A DNA stretch of 64,000 bases from assembly GCF_009905545.1 (NCBI RefSeq), contig NZ_JAAALB010000006.1, positions 124,001-188,000 on the forward strand, read 5' to 3'. Position 1 is the first letter of the stretch. Each line of letters starts with the position of its first letter. A program made the translations under genes and the position numbers. Origin of the DNA: Cellulophaga sp. BC115SP (lineage in GTDB: Bacteria > Bacteroidota > Bacteroidia > Cytophagales > Spirosomataceae). Positions 8,790-17,501 of this stretch are shown one piece after another. The notes beneath the pieces are model-generated. The model saw only the letters and a program-made list of their open reading frames with translations. It was not told the DNA's origin and ran no database searches.

Positions 8790-10517
8790 CTATTGGGTTT
8801 CGTTATATTTTACACCTAAAAATCTATTATCCTTAGTGAAGACTGCTCGTTTTAAATCATCAAGATCAAATTGCAATCTTCTATTTTCTGATGCAGATTC
8901 GATTAAATCACTATTGAGTGTAACAATATACTGAAATTCATTTGGCGTTTTACGATTATATTCAAATAGAAAATTCAAACTTTTCTCTATTGAATCATCG
9001 TCTTCGAAGATATTGTCGTGAATAAGAAATCTTGGATGATTGTTTCGGGTATATTCATTTAACATTAATGAAATATCATAAATAAAGACTTTCATTCTTT
9101 CTGTTGAATGACTACCATCATCATCAATTCTCATTATAAAATCAATTACATTTTGATTTTTTGTTGTTTTTATTTCAAAGTGAGCTTCACGGTTACCCAT
9201 TATTCTCTCATGAATGTTTAGAATAGACTCTTTAAAACTTTTTAACATTTCTTGATTTTTGTAGAGCTCTTCTTCCAAGTCTGAAATCAAAACCGATTTT
9301 TCCGTTTCAAGTTTTTTCTTAATCCTTTCTGATTCATCATATTTTTGAATCAATGAACGTAAATTATTTAGTTCTCTATTCTTTTCATTAAACACTCTAA
9401 TTGACGTCTTTAAATCTTTAAGAACTTCTCCATTATCCAACAAGGCAATCTTTTCAGAATATTCTTCATCAAGTTTCCTTACAATTGAATTAATCTCAGA
9501 AAGTTCAGACTTCAAACTTGTCAAGCGGTCATTTACAATTGAATTTCTAAAACCATCAATTTTATTTTTAAACTCTTTTAAATCATCTAAAGACTTCTCA
9601 ACTAAGTCTCCAAGTCCTTTCTTAAATTGGTTAAAAATTATCTTGAGGTCATTATCATCTATACTTTCAGGTTTCGGAAATGAATCTATTTGCTTAATCT
9701 CAAATTTAATTGCTTGTTGTTTAGTCCTCAAATCTGCAAGCTTTGCTTCTAACTTCACTAAGTCTTCTTGTATTAATTCGAATGATTCATTGGTTTTTAA
9801 GTTTTCAATTGCCTTATTAACTTTTCCAACTTCACTTTCTAATTCATTTAGATGTGCTTTTGCATCTTGAATTTTAATTTCATTGTTATTAGTGACAAAT
9901 TTTTTGGTTTCTTTAAAAACCGTATTTTTTACATCTATTTCCTTGTTAAGCTTTTTTAGCTCTGCATATTTTTCAAGACCAAGATTGAGAAAAAATAAAT
10001 GAGGACTATAATCTAAAGGAATTCTTTTAATTGTGTCAAAACATTGTATTAAATCCTTGAACTCTGAGCGTTCATCTCTAATAATAGGTTGTAATAGATT
10101 TCTAAAACTCAGTCTTTTTGTGTTTGCTGGATATTTTTCAAAATACAGATTACCAAGATATTCTGAAGCGTCATCAAGTTTGTCGAAATGAATATGTTCT
10201 CCATCTATTTGAATTGATACCTGTTCGGGTTTACTAATTGAACGAGAAATGATTACCTTCTTATTATTGAAATCAAAGTTCAATTTTATTTGACTATCAA
10301 TAATCTCAGCATTCTTTTTGGGAATTAGGTTTAGTCGGCTGTCAGATATCCTTTTTAAAAGGCAAAAGTTGATAAATTCTATGCAAACTGATTTTCCAAC
10401 GCCAATTTTCTTATTTGTTTTTTCTGATTTTTCACCCATAATGATATTAACTCCAAAATCGAAAGAAATCGGGGTAAAAATTTCGGGCTCACTATAAAGT
10501 CTATTGATTTTAATCAT
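8790..10517 (-). CDS. ABC-3C system ABC ATPase (DUF2326, SMC-like)
   Basis: This 575-residue protein is read from the ATG at 10517 (MIKINRLYSEPEIF), which gives an 8-bp overlap with the previous gene; an ATG at 10556 is less likely. It has an SMC/Rad50-like layout. An N-terminal Walker A with the long DUF2326-type insertion (GEK then GVGKS, residues 28-43) is followed by a long charged coiled coil at about 185-420 and a C-terminal Walker B FLIHDN at 497-502, in which N replaces the usual catalytic Glu position. FLIHD is a hallmark of DUF2326 ATPases. Established family knowledge places these in ABC three-component conflict systems. It is the third gene of a tightly overlapping operon. Confidence 0.85.
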   Translation of the reverse strand: MIKINRLYSEPEIFTPISFDFGVNIIMGEKSEKTNKKIGVGKSVCIEFINFCLLKRISDSRLNLIPKKNAEIIDSQIKLNFDFNNKKVIISRSISKPEQVSIQIDGEHIHFDKLDDASEYLGNLYFEKYPANTKRLSFRNLLQPIIRDERSEFKDLIQCFDTIKRIPLDYSPHLFFLNLGLEKYAELKKLNKEIDVKNTVFKETKKFVTNNNEIKIQDAKAHLNELESEVGKVNKAIENLKTNESFELIQEDLVKLEAKLADLRTKQQAIKFEIKQIDSFPKPESIDDNDLKIIFNQFKKGLGDLVEKSLDDLKEFKNKIDGFRNSIVNDRLTSLKSELSEINSIVRKLDEEYSEKIALLDNGEVLKDLKTSIRVFNEKNRELNNLRSLIQKYDESERIKKKLETEKSVLISDLEEELYKNQEMLKSFKESILNIHERIMGNREAHFEIKTTKNQNVIDFIMRIDDDGSHSTERMKVFIYDISLMLNEYTRNNHPRFLIHDNIFEDDDSIEKSLNFLFEYNRKTPNEFQYIVTLNSDLIESASENRRLQFDLDDLKRAVFTKDNRFLGVKYNETQ

Positions 10518-10776
10518 TCTTGTTTTTGATGTAGATAAATGGTTCTTTAAAATCAATTATACCTGATGAATACAAAAATGCAAGGCCAAAAAATAAATGC
10601 CTATAACGAGATATATTGTGTTTCTTCTTTAGTTCTTTTGATATTTCGAAAATTGAAATTTTATCGACCTTTTGCTTTTGAATTTGTTTCAAAATCAGAG
10701 AGGCGACATAAACTGAAGAAGTTTTTATATTTTCGTCTTTGGATACCAACATACTTTTATTTGTTTGGAAAAACAT
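10510..10776 (-). CDS. ABC-3C system middle component (small wHTH)
   Basis: This 88-residue protein lies between the effector and ATPase genes, overlapping the first by 20 bp and the second by 8 bp. Its sequence fits the winged-helix middle components of ABC-3C systems: a helix SSVYVASLILKQIQKQK, a second region ISIFEISKELKKKHNIS, then FFGLAFLYSSGIIDFKEPFIYI ending in a beta hairpin. It presumably bridges the ATPase and the third component. Identification relies on position as well as this pattern; I do not assign a numbered subtype. Confidence 0.75.
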   Translation of the reverse strand: MFFQTNKSMLVSKDENIKTSSVYVASLILKQIQKQKVDKISIFEISKELKKKHNISRYRHLFFGLAFLYSSGIIDFKEPFIYIKNKND

Positions 10777-11683
10777 TGCATTTTATTAACTCATCAAGTA
10801 AGTAAAATTTGATGGCTTGTTTATCAAACTTAACTCCATTAGAAGAAAGTTTTCCGTAAAATAGCTCAACAAGGGAATGAAGAGCAAGTTTTGGGTTATT
10901 ATTTTCTTTTGATAGTATGATATCACTTTCATCTTTTAAGTAATTGGAAACTTTCAAAGAAGTAACGCTATCTATGCTTTTGCTAGCTTCAAATAACGGA
11001 ATCTGATAAACTGAGAGCAATTCTTTATATTGGGTTGTAATAAAATCACTATGGTCGGAAAATCTTTGGTAAATCTTGAATTCTGGATCGACATTATCAG
11101 AAAAATCAGATAGCTTTCTATTTTCATCTTTACTAAGATGTTCTATCAAAGCCATAATTGTTTCAACTTCCGAGCATTCTGTTTTGTATCTTTCGGTTAA
11201 TATATTCTTATTTAAAAAGTCTGCTAACTCTCTTAACATATCAATTTCTGAAATGTCATTAATAATTGCAAGAAGTCTTTTAATGTCTAAAACGTCCTCC
11301 TTGTGATTAAAGTTTTTTCCAAATTTGGTTTTGTATTCTTTAGCATCTTTAGAAATGAGTAATATTTGTAACTTATATTGTTTGTTTTCAGGCTTTGTGA
11401 AAAAACCATCAATTGCATCTTTTATTTTGGTGTTGTCATTTTGAGCGGTTACCTGGATAGCTTGCTTATTTGCAGTATCGATTAGGTCTATATGAGCAAA
11501 ATTATTATTTTCGAAATTTGTATTAGTGAAAGTAAATCCAATTAGATTAAATAGGTCTCTATAGAAGTTTTCAGCAAAAACATTGATATCAGTTAAGTTT
11601 AGAGAATTGAAGTTTTCTACTTCTTTTTGAAGGTATGTTAATCTCTTTGTTATTATTGATATATAGGTTTGTCTGTTGTCCAT
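10757..11683 (-). CDS. SMEK-domain effector with ABC-3C C-terminal domain
   Basis: This 308-residue protein is the first gene of the cassette. Its N-terminus (MDNRQTYISIITKRL, then NVFAENFYRDLFNLIGF, AHIDLIDTANKQAIQVTAQN and a KIKDAIDGFF stretch, residues 1-95) matches the SMEK domain found on third components of ABC-3C systems. The C-terminal third (about 195-308) shows the ABC-3C C-terminal pattern: FKIYQRFSD, ALHSLVELFYGKLSSNG, and the ending FYLLDELIKCNVFPNK. It is proposed to be the sensor/effector partner of the ABC ATPase. The molecular activity of SMEK is not known to me. Confidence 0.82.
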   Translation of the reverse strand: MDNRQTYISIITKRLTYLQKEVENFNSLNLTDINVFAENFYRDLFNLIGFTFTNTNFENNNFAHIDLIDTANKQAIQVTAQNDNTKIKDAIDGFFTKPENKQYKLQILLISKDAKEYKTKFGKNFNHKEDVLDIKRLLAIINDISEIDMLRELADFLNKNILTERYKTECSEVETIMALIEHLSKDENRKLSDFSDNVDPEFKIYQRFSDHSDFITTQYKELLSVYQIPLFEASKSIDSVTSLKVSNYLKDESDIILSKENNNPKLALHSLVELFYGKLSSNGVKFDKQAIKFYLLDELIKCNVFPNK

Positions 11684-11768
11684 TTGAGTTATGAGAAAAG
11701 AAATTTCTTAAAAGGTGTCTTGAAAATTTGTATTTAAATTTATCAGTCATAAACAGGTATTCTTCTAA

Positions 11769-11810
11769 TTAGCAAATGCACACACGCCAAAACGTATGTG
11801 CATTTGCTAA
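11769..11810. terminator. Perfect 14-bp-arm hairpin
   Basis: TTAGCAAATGCACA and its exact complement flank a 14-nt loop. It lies in the 224-bp gap between the ABC-3C cassette and ffh, so it could be a terminator or a trace of the insertion junction. Further on, at about 11850-11890, a short CGGCTTAAAGCCG palindrome resembles part of repeat family B. Confidence 0.5.
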
Positions 11811-11907
11811 AGGACTGATATTACTTATGATTTATGCTAGAAGCAAAATAAGGTGCTTGCCTAATGCATACGGCTTAAAGCCGAAAGCGTATTTATATGA
11901 TTTTGAC

Positions 11908-13233
11908 CTATCTTTTAGGGAAATTAGGCAATTTCATTTTACCATCTTGTACACGGTTCATCATACGCATCATTTTGCGCATTTCTTCAAACTGCTTCAA
12001 CAAGTTGTTGATTTGTTGAACCGAAGTACCCGAACCAGCAGCAATACGTTTCTTGCGAGACATATCCAATAACTCAGGTTTCTGACGCTCTTTTGGAGTC
12101 ATTGACTGAATAATTGCCTCAATTGGTGTGAAAGAATCATTCGAAATATCAACGTCTTTGATAGCCTGCCCCATCCCTGGAATCATACCCATCAAATCTT
12201 TGATATTACCCATTTTCTTGATTTGTTGCAATTGAGAGTAGAAGTCCTCAAAACTAAATTGGTTTTGACGGATTTTCTTATTGATACGCTCTGCTTCTTC
12301 TTCGTCAAAGGCATTTTGAGCTCTTTCAACCAAGGAAAGCACGTCACCCATACCCAAAATACGGCTAGCCATACGATCTGGATAGAATTGGTCAAGAGCA
12401 TCCATTTTCTCACCTGTCGAGATAAACTTGATTGGTTTCTCAACAACGTGACGAATCGAAAGCGCCGCACCACCACGAGCATCACCATCCAACTTAGTCA
12501 ATACTACCCCGTCAAAATTCAAACGGTCGTTGAATGCCTTTGCAGTATTTACTGCATCCTGACCTGTCATAGAGTCTACTACGAACAAGGTTTCAGATGG
12601 TTTGATAGCTTCTTTTACCGCTGCAATCTCGTTCATCATCGCCTCATCTACAGCCAAACGACCCGCAGTATCGACAATGATTACTTTTTTACCCATTTTG
12701 CGAGCATACTCCAATGCATTTTGGGCAATTTGGACAGCATTTTTATTTTCTGGTTCCGAATAAACCTCTACTTCTACTTGCTCTCCTAGTACCTTCAACT
12801 GGTCAATCGCCGCAGGACGGTAAATATCGCAAGCTACCAATAGTACGTTACGACCCGATTTTTTGAGGTATTGAGCTAACTTACCAGAGAATGTAGTTTT
12901 ACCAGAACCTTGCAAACCAGCAATCAAGATAACAGAAGGTTCTGATTTGAGGTTGATACCTTGTACTTGCGAACCCATCAATTTTACGAGCTCGTCGTGT
13001 ACAATTTTTACCAACATCTGACCTGGGTCAACTGCAATCACGATTTTTTGACCCATCGCTTCATCCTTGATGCGGTCGGTAATTTCTTTCGCTACTTTGT
13101 AGTTAACATCGGCATCCATCAAAGCGCGACGGATTTCTTTCACTGTAGCGGCTACGTTAACGTCCGTGATACGTCCCTTACCTTTAAGGGTACGCATTGC
13201 GGTATTAAGTTTATTACTTAAATTCTCAAACAT
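11908..13233 (-). CDS. ffh: Signal recognition particle protein Ffh
   Basis: This 441-residue SRP54 GTPase has an N domain at 1-90, the G domain with P-loop GLQGSGKTT, the DTAGR motif and TKLDGDARGG, and a C-terminal methionine-rich M domain (EEMRKMMRMMNRVQDGK) that binds 4.5S RNA and signal peptides. It targets nascent membrane proteins to FtsY at the inner membrane. Length and all motifs are normal. A TACCTTTG box lies 45 bp upstream. Confidence 0.98.
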   Translation of the reverse strand: MFENLSNKLNTAMRTLKGKGRITDVNVAATVKEIRRALMDADVNYKVAKEITDRIKDEAMGQKIVIAVDPGQMLVKIVHDELVKLMGSQVQGINLKSEPSVILIAGLQGSGKTTFSGKLAQYLKKSGRNVLLVACDIYRPAAIDQLKVLGEQVEVEVYSEPENKNAVQIAQNALEYARKMGKKVIIVDTAGRLAVDEAMMNEIAAVKEAIKPSETLFVVDSMTGQDAVNTAKAFNDRLNFDGVVLTKLDGDARGGAALSIRHVVEKPIKFISTGEKMDALDQFYPDRMASRILGMGDVLSLVERAQNAFDEEEAERINKKIRQNQFSFEDFYSQLQQIKKMGNIKDLMGMIPGMGQAIKDVDISNDSFTPIEAIIQSMTPKERQKPELLDMSRKKRIAAGSGTSVQQINNLLKQFEEMRKMMRMMNRVQDGKMKLPNFPKR

Positions 13234-13277
13234 TGTCGGTTATAGCTAAAAATCTTATAGTTCATTCTATAGAACCG

Positions 13278-13285
13278 CAAAGGTA
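13278..13285 (-). promoter_or_regulatory. Candidate -7 box (TACCTTTG) of ffh
   Basis: This is an exact TAnnTTTG match on the minus strand, 45 bp before the ffh ATG. The rest of the gap 13286-13585 is AT-rich with no other structure that I can support. Confidence 0.5.
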
Positions 13286-13585
13286 CAAAAAAAATTAAGC
13301 ATTAGTAGTTTCATAAATTGCTAATTATTATCTTGTAATAGATATACCTATCTCCAATTTATACTTACAAACTTTATATCCTTCCCATCAGATTTACAGA
13401 GGCTTGCAGACAAACAATGAGTTTGGCTTGCTATCATTCTTGATAATTATTGTTTTTGTCCACCTTTTATTGTCATTGATATACCTATCTCCCTAAAATA
13501 ATTTTGTGCACTCAATTTATTGTATTACAACTATTTAAAGCACCAACAAAACAAATTTGTTTCACCAAACACATACAATACTAAT

Positions 13586-14041
13586 ATGAAAGCACCTCAA
13601 ATCATCCTTTACGTAATTTGCCTAATCTGTTCAAGTTTTTTATCAAAAGCTCAATTTATTAGTATCGACGAAGCTCGCCATAAAGAAGTAAAAAAAGCAG
13701 GTAAAGCGGGTCTTTTTGTAGATATTCATCAAGACGAAAAAAATCCATTGATTTATAAAATTTTGATAAACCATACACAGGCTGAGTCAATTATGACTTA
13801 CTTACGCCCTCGCAACTCTGCGGATTTCATCGAACAAAAGGATGCTAATTTAAAAGATTCCCATGTGATGCTCAACCTACATTTGGCTGGCTTAGAAGAC
13901 GGTGAATATACTTTTGTCGTAAAAACTGAAAATCAATTTTTCATTAAACATTTTCTGCTCACCAGTGGAGATTTAGTCTGTGAAAAGGTTGGAGGAAAAG
14001 AGGTATTAACCATCAATAGACAAATTCAGACGGTAGATTAA
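13586..14041 (+). CDS. Secreted hypothetical protein
   Basis: This 151-residue protein is read from the ATG at 13586, because residues 1-22 (MKAPQIILYVICLICSSFLSKAQ) then form a normal signal peptide ending in KAQ. A further upstream in-frame ATG would bury it. The mature part is about 128 residues with alternating beta-strand-like segments (LIYKILINHTQAESIMTYL, GEYTFVVKTENQFFIKHF), like a small secreted beta-sandwich domain. I do not recognise the family. It converges on purU, with a palindromic element between them. Confidence 0.65.
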   Translation: MKAPQIILYVICLICSSFLSKAQFISIDEARHKEVKKAGKAGLFVDIHQDEKNPLIYKILINHTQAESIMTYLRPRNSADFIEQKDANLKDSHVMLNLHLAGLEDGEYTFVVKTENQFFIKHFLLTSGDLVCEKVGGKEVLTINRQIQTVD

Positions 14042-14061
14042 ATAAAGGGACAAAGCGTTAT

Positions 14062-14286
14062 AGTAACAAACATGAGTCATCCCGAATTTAGTGATTGAGC
14101 GGATGAGTGATTATGTTAAAATTTGTATTCTAGTAGTAGAGACGCAATGATTGCGTCTTAAGTCGAGTAAAATCTAGCATGGTAGCATCAAAAAGCGGTC
14201 GAAAAATATTTTTCGACCGCTTTTTGATGAAAATTATGGAGAATAATCCCAATTCTAAAAATTCGGGATGACTCATGTTTGTTACT
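14062..14286. mobile_element. MITE-like element with perfect 28-bp terminal inverted repeats
   Basis: The ends are exact complements: 14062-14089 begins AGTAACAAACATGAGTCATC, and 14259-14286 is its reverse complement. Inside are an AGACGCAA-TGA-TTGCGTCT palindrome at about 14133 (the core of the 40-kb repeat array) and a 44-bp perfect palindrome. There is no coding frame. Size and structure fit a non-autonomous element or a very large hairpin. I see no clear target duplication. Confidence 0.6.
14186..14229. terminator. 44-bp perfect palindrome, likely bidirectional terminator
   Basis: CATCAAAAAGCGGTCGAAAA begins an exact 22+22 bp palindrome with A- and T-tracts on both sides of a GCGGTCG stem. 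It lies between two convergent genes and inside the 28-bp-TIR element. Confidence 0.7.
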
Positions 14287-14309
14287 TTATGTCTATCAAC
14301 TTTTTATTT

Positions 14310-15155
14310 TTACTCAAAAATAATTGTTCTATTACCAGCAATAAATACTCTATCTTCGAGTACTAGCTTAAGTGCTTTGGCAAGAACAATTTTCTCTACA
14401 TCTCGTCCAGCAGCAGCCATTTCTATAGCAGTTTTAGTGTGATTTACCGAAATCACATCTTGGAAAATAATCGGTCCCTCGTCCAAATCATCTGTCACAA
14501 AGTGGGCAGTTGCACCAATAATCTTTACCCCACGTTCATACGCCTGACGATATGGATTAGCACCAATAAAAGCAGGTAAAAATGAGTGATGAATATTGAT
14601 GACTTTTCCTGTATAACGCTCGGTAAAAGATGGCGTTAGTACACGCATGAATTTTGCCAATACCAAATAATCAAAACTGTAAGTAGCTAACAATTCGTGG
14701 ATTTGGTTTTCGTGCTCCAACCTCGATGCCTCATCGGTTCCCTTGGCAGGAATATAGTGAAAAGGTATGCCAAAACGCTCAGTTAAAGAACGTAATACTT
14801 CATGATTGCCGATTACTGCTAAAATATTGATTGGCAAATCTTTGAACTCATTTCTAATCAATAAATCACTGATACAGTGGTGCTCTTTGGTTACTAAAAC
14901 TACGACATCTTTAATCTCTTTTTTAGAAAGATTGATATTGGCGCCATTGGGCAAAATACCCCTTAATCCATCTTCAATTTTTTCAGGGTCGCAATTTCCA
15001 GAAAAAGCCACACGCATGAAAAACTGATTGGTATCTCTTTCGACAAATTCGTCGGTTCTTTCTACATTGAGGTTATTAAAAAATAGTACTCCTGTGATTT
15101 TATGCACAAGCCCTTTTTCGTCGGGGCAATCAATTCGTAAAATATAATCCGTCAT
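14310..15155 (-). CDS. purU: Formyltetrahydrofolate deformylase PurU
   Basis: This 281-residue protein has an N-terminal ACT domain (about 1-85, ILRIDCPDEKGLVHKITGVL) and a C-terminal formyltransferase-like hydrolase domain with INIHHSFLPAFIGANPY and GATAHFVTDDLDEGPII, the His and Asp of the catalytic site. It hydrolyses 10-formyl-THF to formate and THF, supplying formate for PurT and balancing one-carbon pools. A TAATTTTG box at 15222-15229 is a possible promoter. Confidence 0.96.
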   Translation of the reverse strand: MTDYILRIDCPDEKGLVHKITGVLFFNNLNVERTDEFVERDTNQFFMRVAFSGNCDPEKIEDGLRGILPNGANINLSKKEIKDVVVLVTKEHHCISDLLIRNEFKDLPINILAVIGNHEVLRSLTERFGIPFHYIPAKGTDEASRLEHENQIHELLATYSFDYLVLAKFMRVLTPSFTERYTGKVINIHHSFLPAFIGANPYRQAYERGVKIIGATAHFVTDDLDEGPIIFQDVISVNHTKTAIEMAAAGRDVEKIVLAKALKLVLEDRVFIAGNRTIIFE

Positions 15156-15380
15156 TTCAAAATTATTATAATGGCTAACAGCAAGCTATGATGCTTTTTC
15201 AACATAGCATTTAACAGCCTGCAAAATTACTTATTCGTTTTACTAAATCGCTAATTATTACAGAATTAAAATACAAGAACTATAGAGTGTAGAGATTTGA
15301 ATCATCACTGGAAGTTTAGATTCTGTAAAATAAAACCTCAGCTCATTCTCAAATTTTCAAATCCGCAAATTTGTATTCAT

Positions 15381-15791
15381 CTACAGTTGTATTTCCATTT
15401 TTACATATTCGATTCCTTCTTTTACGAAAGTATCCCCAGTGGCATCTAATCCAAATTTTTGATAAAATGGCAATGCTGAAGTGCGTGCATGGCACCAAAG
15501 TAATTGCACTTTATGTTTTTTCGAAAAATCAATCAAATGACTTAACAGTGCTGTACCCAAGCCTTTGCCCTGTAAATGTTCGAGTGTAGCAAACTTTCGA
15601 AATTGTGCTTCTTGCCCTTCAATAAATAAAGAAATCACAGATACTAATTCAGCATCTAACCACAAGCCAAAATGAAGTCCCTCCTCATCATTTTTGATTT
15701 TAACAAAGTCTAAAGGATACTCTGGCCACATAACTTCATGACGAATTTGCCACGTTTGAGCGGCTGATATTTGATTGATAATATATGTCAT
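15381..15791 (-). CDS. GNAT family N-acetyltransferase
   Basis: This 136-residue protein has the acetyl-CoA pyrophosphate loop (LEHLQGKGLGTALLSHLI, R/QxxGxG/A pattern) and the C-terminal ALPFYQKFGLDATG motif of GNAT enzymes. The N-terminal WQIRHEVMWPEYPLDFVK region resembles ElaA-like small GNATs. Substrate unknown. It is a stand-alone gene, divergent from icd. Confidence 0.85.
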   Translation of the reverse strand: MTYIINQISAAQTWQIRHEVMWPEYPLDFVKIKNDEEGLHFGLWLDAELVSVISLFIEGQEAQFRKFATLEHLQGKGLGTALLSHLIDFSKKHKVQLLWCHARTSALPFYQKFGLDATGDTFVKEGIEYVKMEIQL

Positions 15792-15981
15792 AGTTGGTAT
15801 TTAAAATTGAAATATGCTAAATATGAGCCTCTGTATTTATCTTGTCTTTTAGCATTTTAAGGTATTTGAGAAAGCTCAAACCTAAAGAAAAAAATGCTAA
15901 CTATATATTTTTTAGCAATGCTTTTCTGAAAAAACTATTGATTCTCACCCAATAATGTTCCCTACGTATCATAACATTCCG

Positions 15982-15989
15982 TACATTTG
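15982..15989 (+). promoter_or_regulatory. Candidate -7 box (TACATTTG) of icd
   Basis: This is an exact TAnnTTTG match 61 bp upstream of the icd ATG, and no Shine-Dalgarno sequence precedes that ATG. Confidence 0.5.
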
Positions 15990-16049
15990 CAGTCGAAATG
16001 CGCAAACTATTCACGCATCATTAATAACGCATAACGTTTTCATACAAAA

Positions 16050-17282
16050 ATGGGAAAAATTAAAGTTGAAAATCCTGTCGTTGAGCTTGATGGCGACGAA
16101 ATGACTAGAATTATCTGGAAATTCATCAAGGATAAGTTAATCATTCCTTACTTGGATTTGGATATCAAATATTATGATTTGGGCATGGAGTACCGTGACG
16201 AAACCAATGACCAAGTTACAGTTGATGCTGCTGAGGCTATCAAAAAATACGGTGTAGGTATCAAATGTGCTACTATCACACCAGATGAAGCTCGTGTAAA
16301 AGAATTCAACTTGAAACAAATGTGGAAATCACCAAACGGTACAATCCGTAACATCTTGGATGGTACTGTATTCCGTGAGCCTATCGTTTGTTCAAATGTT
16401 CCTAGATTAGTTCCAAACTGGACTGCTCCAATTATGATTGGTCGTCACGCTTTTGGTGACCAATACAGAGCAACTGACTTTTTGACAAAAGGTAAAGGTA
16501 AATTAACAGTTACTTTCACGCCAGAAGACGGTTCTGAACCACAAACTTTTGAAGTATTCAACTTCAAAAACGACGGTGTAGCATTAACAATGTACAACAC
16601 TGACGAGTCTATTCGTGGTTTTGCTCACTCATGTTTCAACATGGCATTGAGCAAAGGATGGCCTTTATATTTATCTACAAAAAATACCATCTTGAAAAAA
16701 TACGATGGTCGTTTCAAAGATATTTTTGAAGAAATCTACCAAGCAGACTACAAAGAGAAATTTGTAGCAGCTGGAATCGTTTACGAACACCGTTTGATCG
16801 ATGACATGGTAGCTTCTGCCTTGAAATGGAATGGTAACTTCGTATGGGCTTGTAAAAACTACGATGGTGACGTTCAGTCAGATACAGTAGCACAAGGTTT
16901 CGGTTCATTAGGTTTGATGACTTCAGTATTGGTTACGCCAGATGGTACTGTAATGGAAGCTGAAGCTGCTCACGGAACTGTAACTCGTCACTACCGTGAC
17001 CACCAAGCTGGAAAACCTACTTCTACTAACCCAATTGCATCTATCTTTGCTTGGACTCGTGGTTTGGAATTCCGTGGTAAATTGGACGGTAACCAAGAGT
17101 TGATCAACTTTAGCCAAACTTTGGAAAAAGTATGTATCGAAACAGTTGAGTCAGGTAAAATGACTAAAGACTTAGCAGTGTGTATCCACGGAAACAAAGT
17201 TTCTCATGGAGAACACTACTTATATACTGAAGAATTCTTGGCAGCAATTGACGAGAATTTGAAAGCTGCTTTGGCGAAATAA
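16050..17282 (+). CDS. icd: NADP-dependent isocitrate dehydrogenase (IDH1/2 type)
   Basis: This 410-residue enzyme matches eukaryote-like, homodimeric NADP-IDH rather than E. coli Icd. It shows [12 protein letters not shown] at the start, [20 protein letters not shown] for isocitrate binding, the metal aspartates in the YDGDVQSD segment, and [12 protein letters not shown] for NADP. It converts isocitrate to 2-oxoglutarate in the TCA cycle. Its more G/C-rich codon choice than its neighbours suggests high expression. A strong terminator follows. Confidence 0.97.
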   Translation: MGKIKVENPVVELDGDEMTRIIWKFIKDKLIIPYLDLDIKYYDLGMEYRDETNDQVTVDAAEAIKKYGVGIKCATITPDEARVKEFNLKQMWKSPNGTIRNILDGTVFREPIVCSNVPRLVPNWTAPIMIGRHAFGDQYRATDFLTKGKGKLTVTFTPEDGSEPQTFEVFNFKNDGVALTMYNTDESIRGFAHSCFNMALSKGWPLYLSTKNTILKKYDGRFKDIFEEIYQADYKEKFVAAGIVYEHRLIDDMVASALKWNGNFVWACKNYDGDVQSDTVAQGFGSLGLMTSVLVTPDGTVMEAEAAHGTVTRHYRDHQAGKPTSTNPIASIFAWTRGLEFRGKLDGNQELINFSQTLEKVCIETVESGKMTKDLAVCIHGNKVSHGEHYLYTEEFLAAIDENLKAALAK

Positions 17283-17306
17283 TTTTTGCTAAAATAGTTT
17301 TGAGAG

Positions 17307-17341
17307 GCCAGCCTATTCGTATGATTAGGCTGGCTTTTTAT
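17307..17341 (+). terminator. Intrinsic terminator of icd
   Basis: GCCAGCCTA pairs with TAGGCTGGC around a 10-nt loop, followed by TTTTTA. Confidence 0.85.
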
Positions 17342-17501
17342 TTTATGCATATTCATCTTCAAGTTTACTAGTAGTCTTTTTCAAACATCTACAAGTTATC
17401 AATCGTTATCTCTATACCAACGCCATATATCTCTAACAGACAGATTTTTTAGAGAAAAATGCTATCTTGGAATTTTCATTCATTAAAATGCTTCATCATT
17501 C

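Noticed and set aside
12223-12789. 188-codon frame antisense to ffh
   Set aside because: It is fully contained in the complementary strand of a highly conserved gene and shows only shadow composition.
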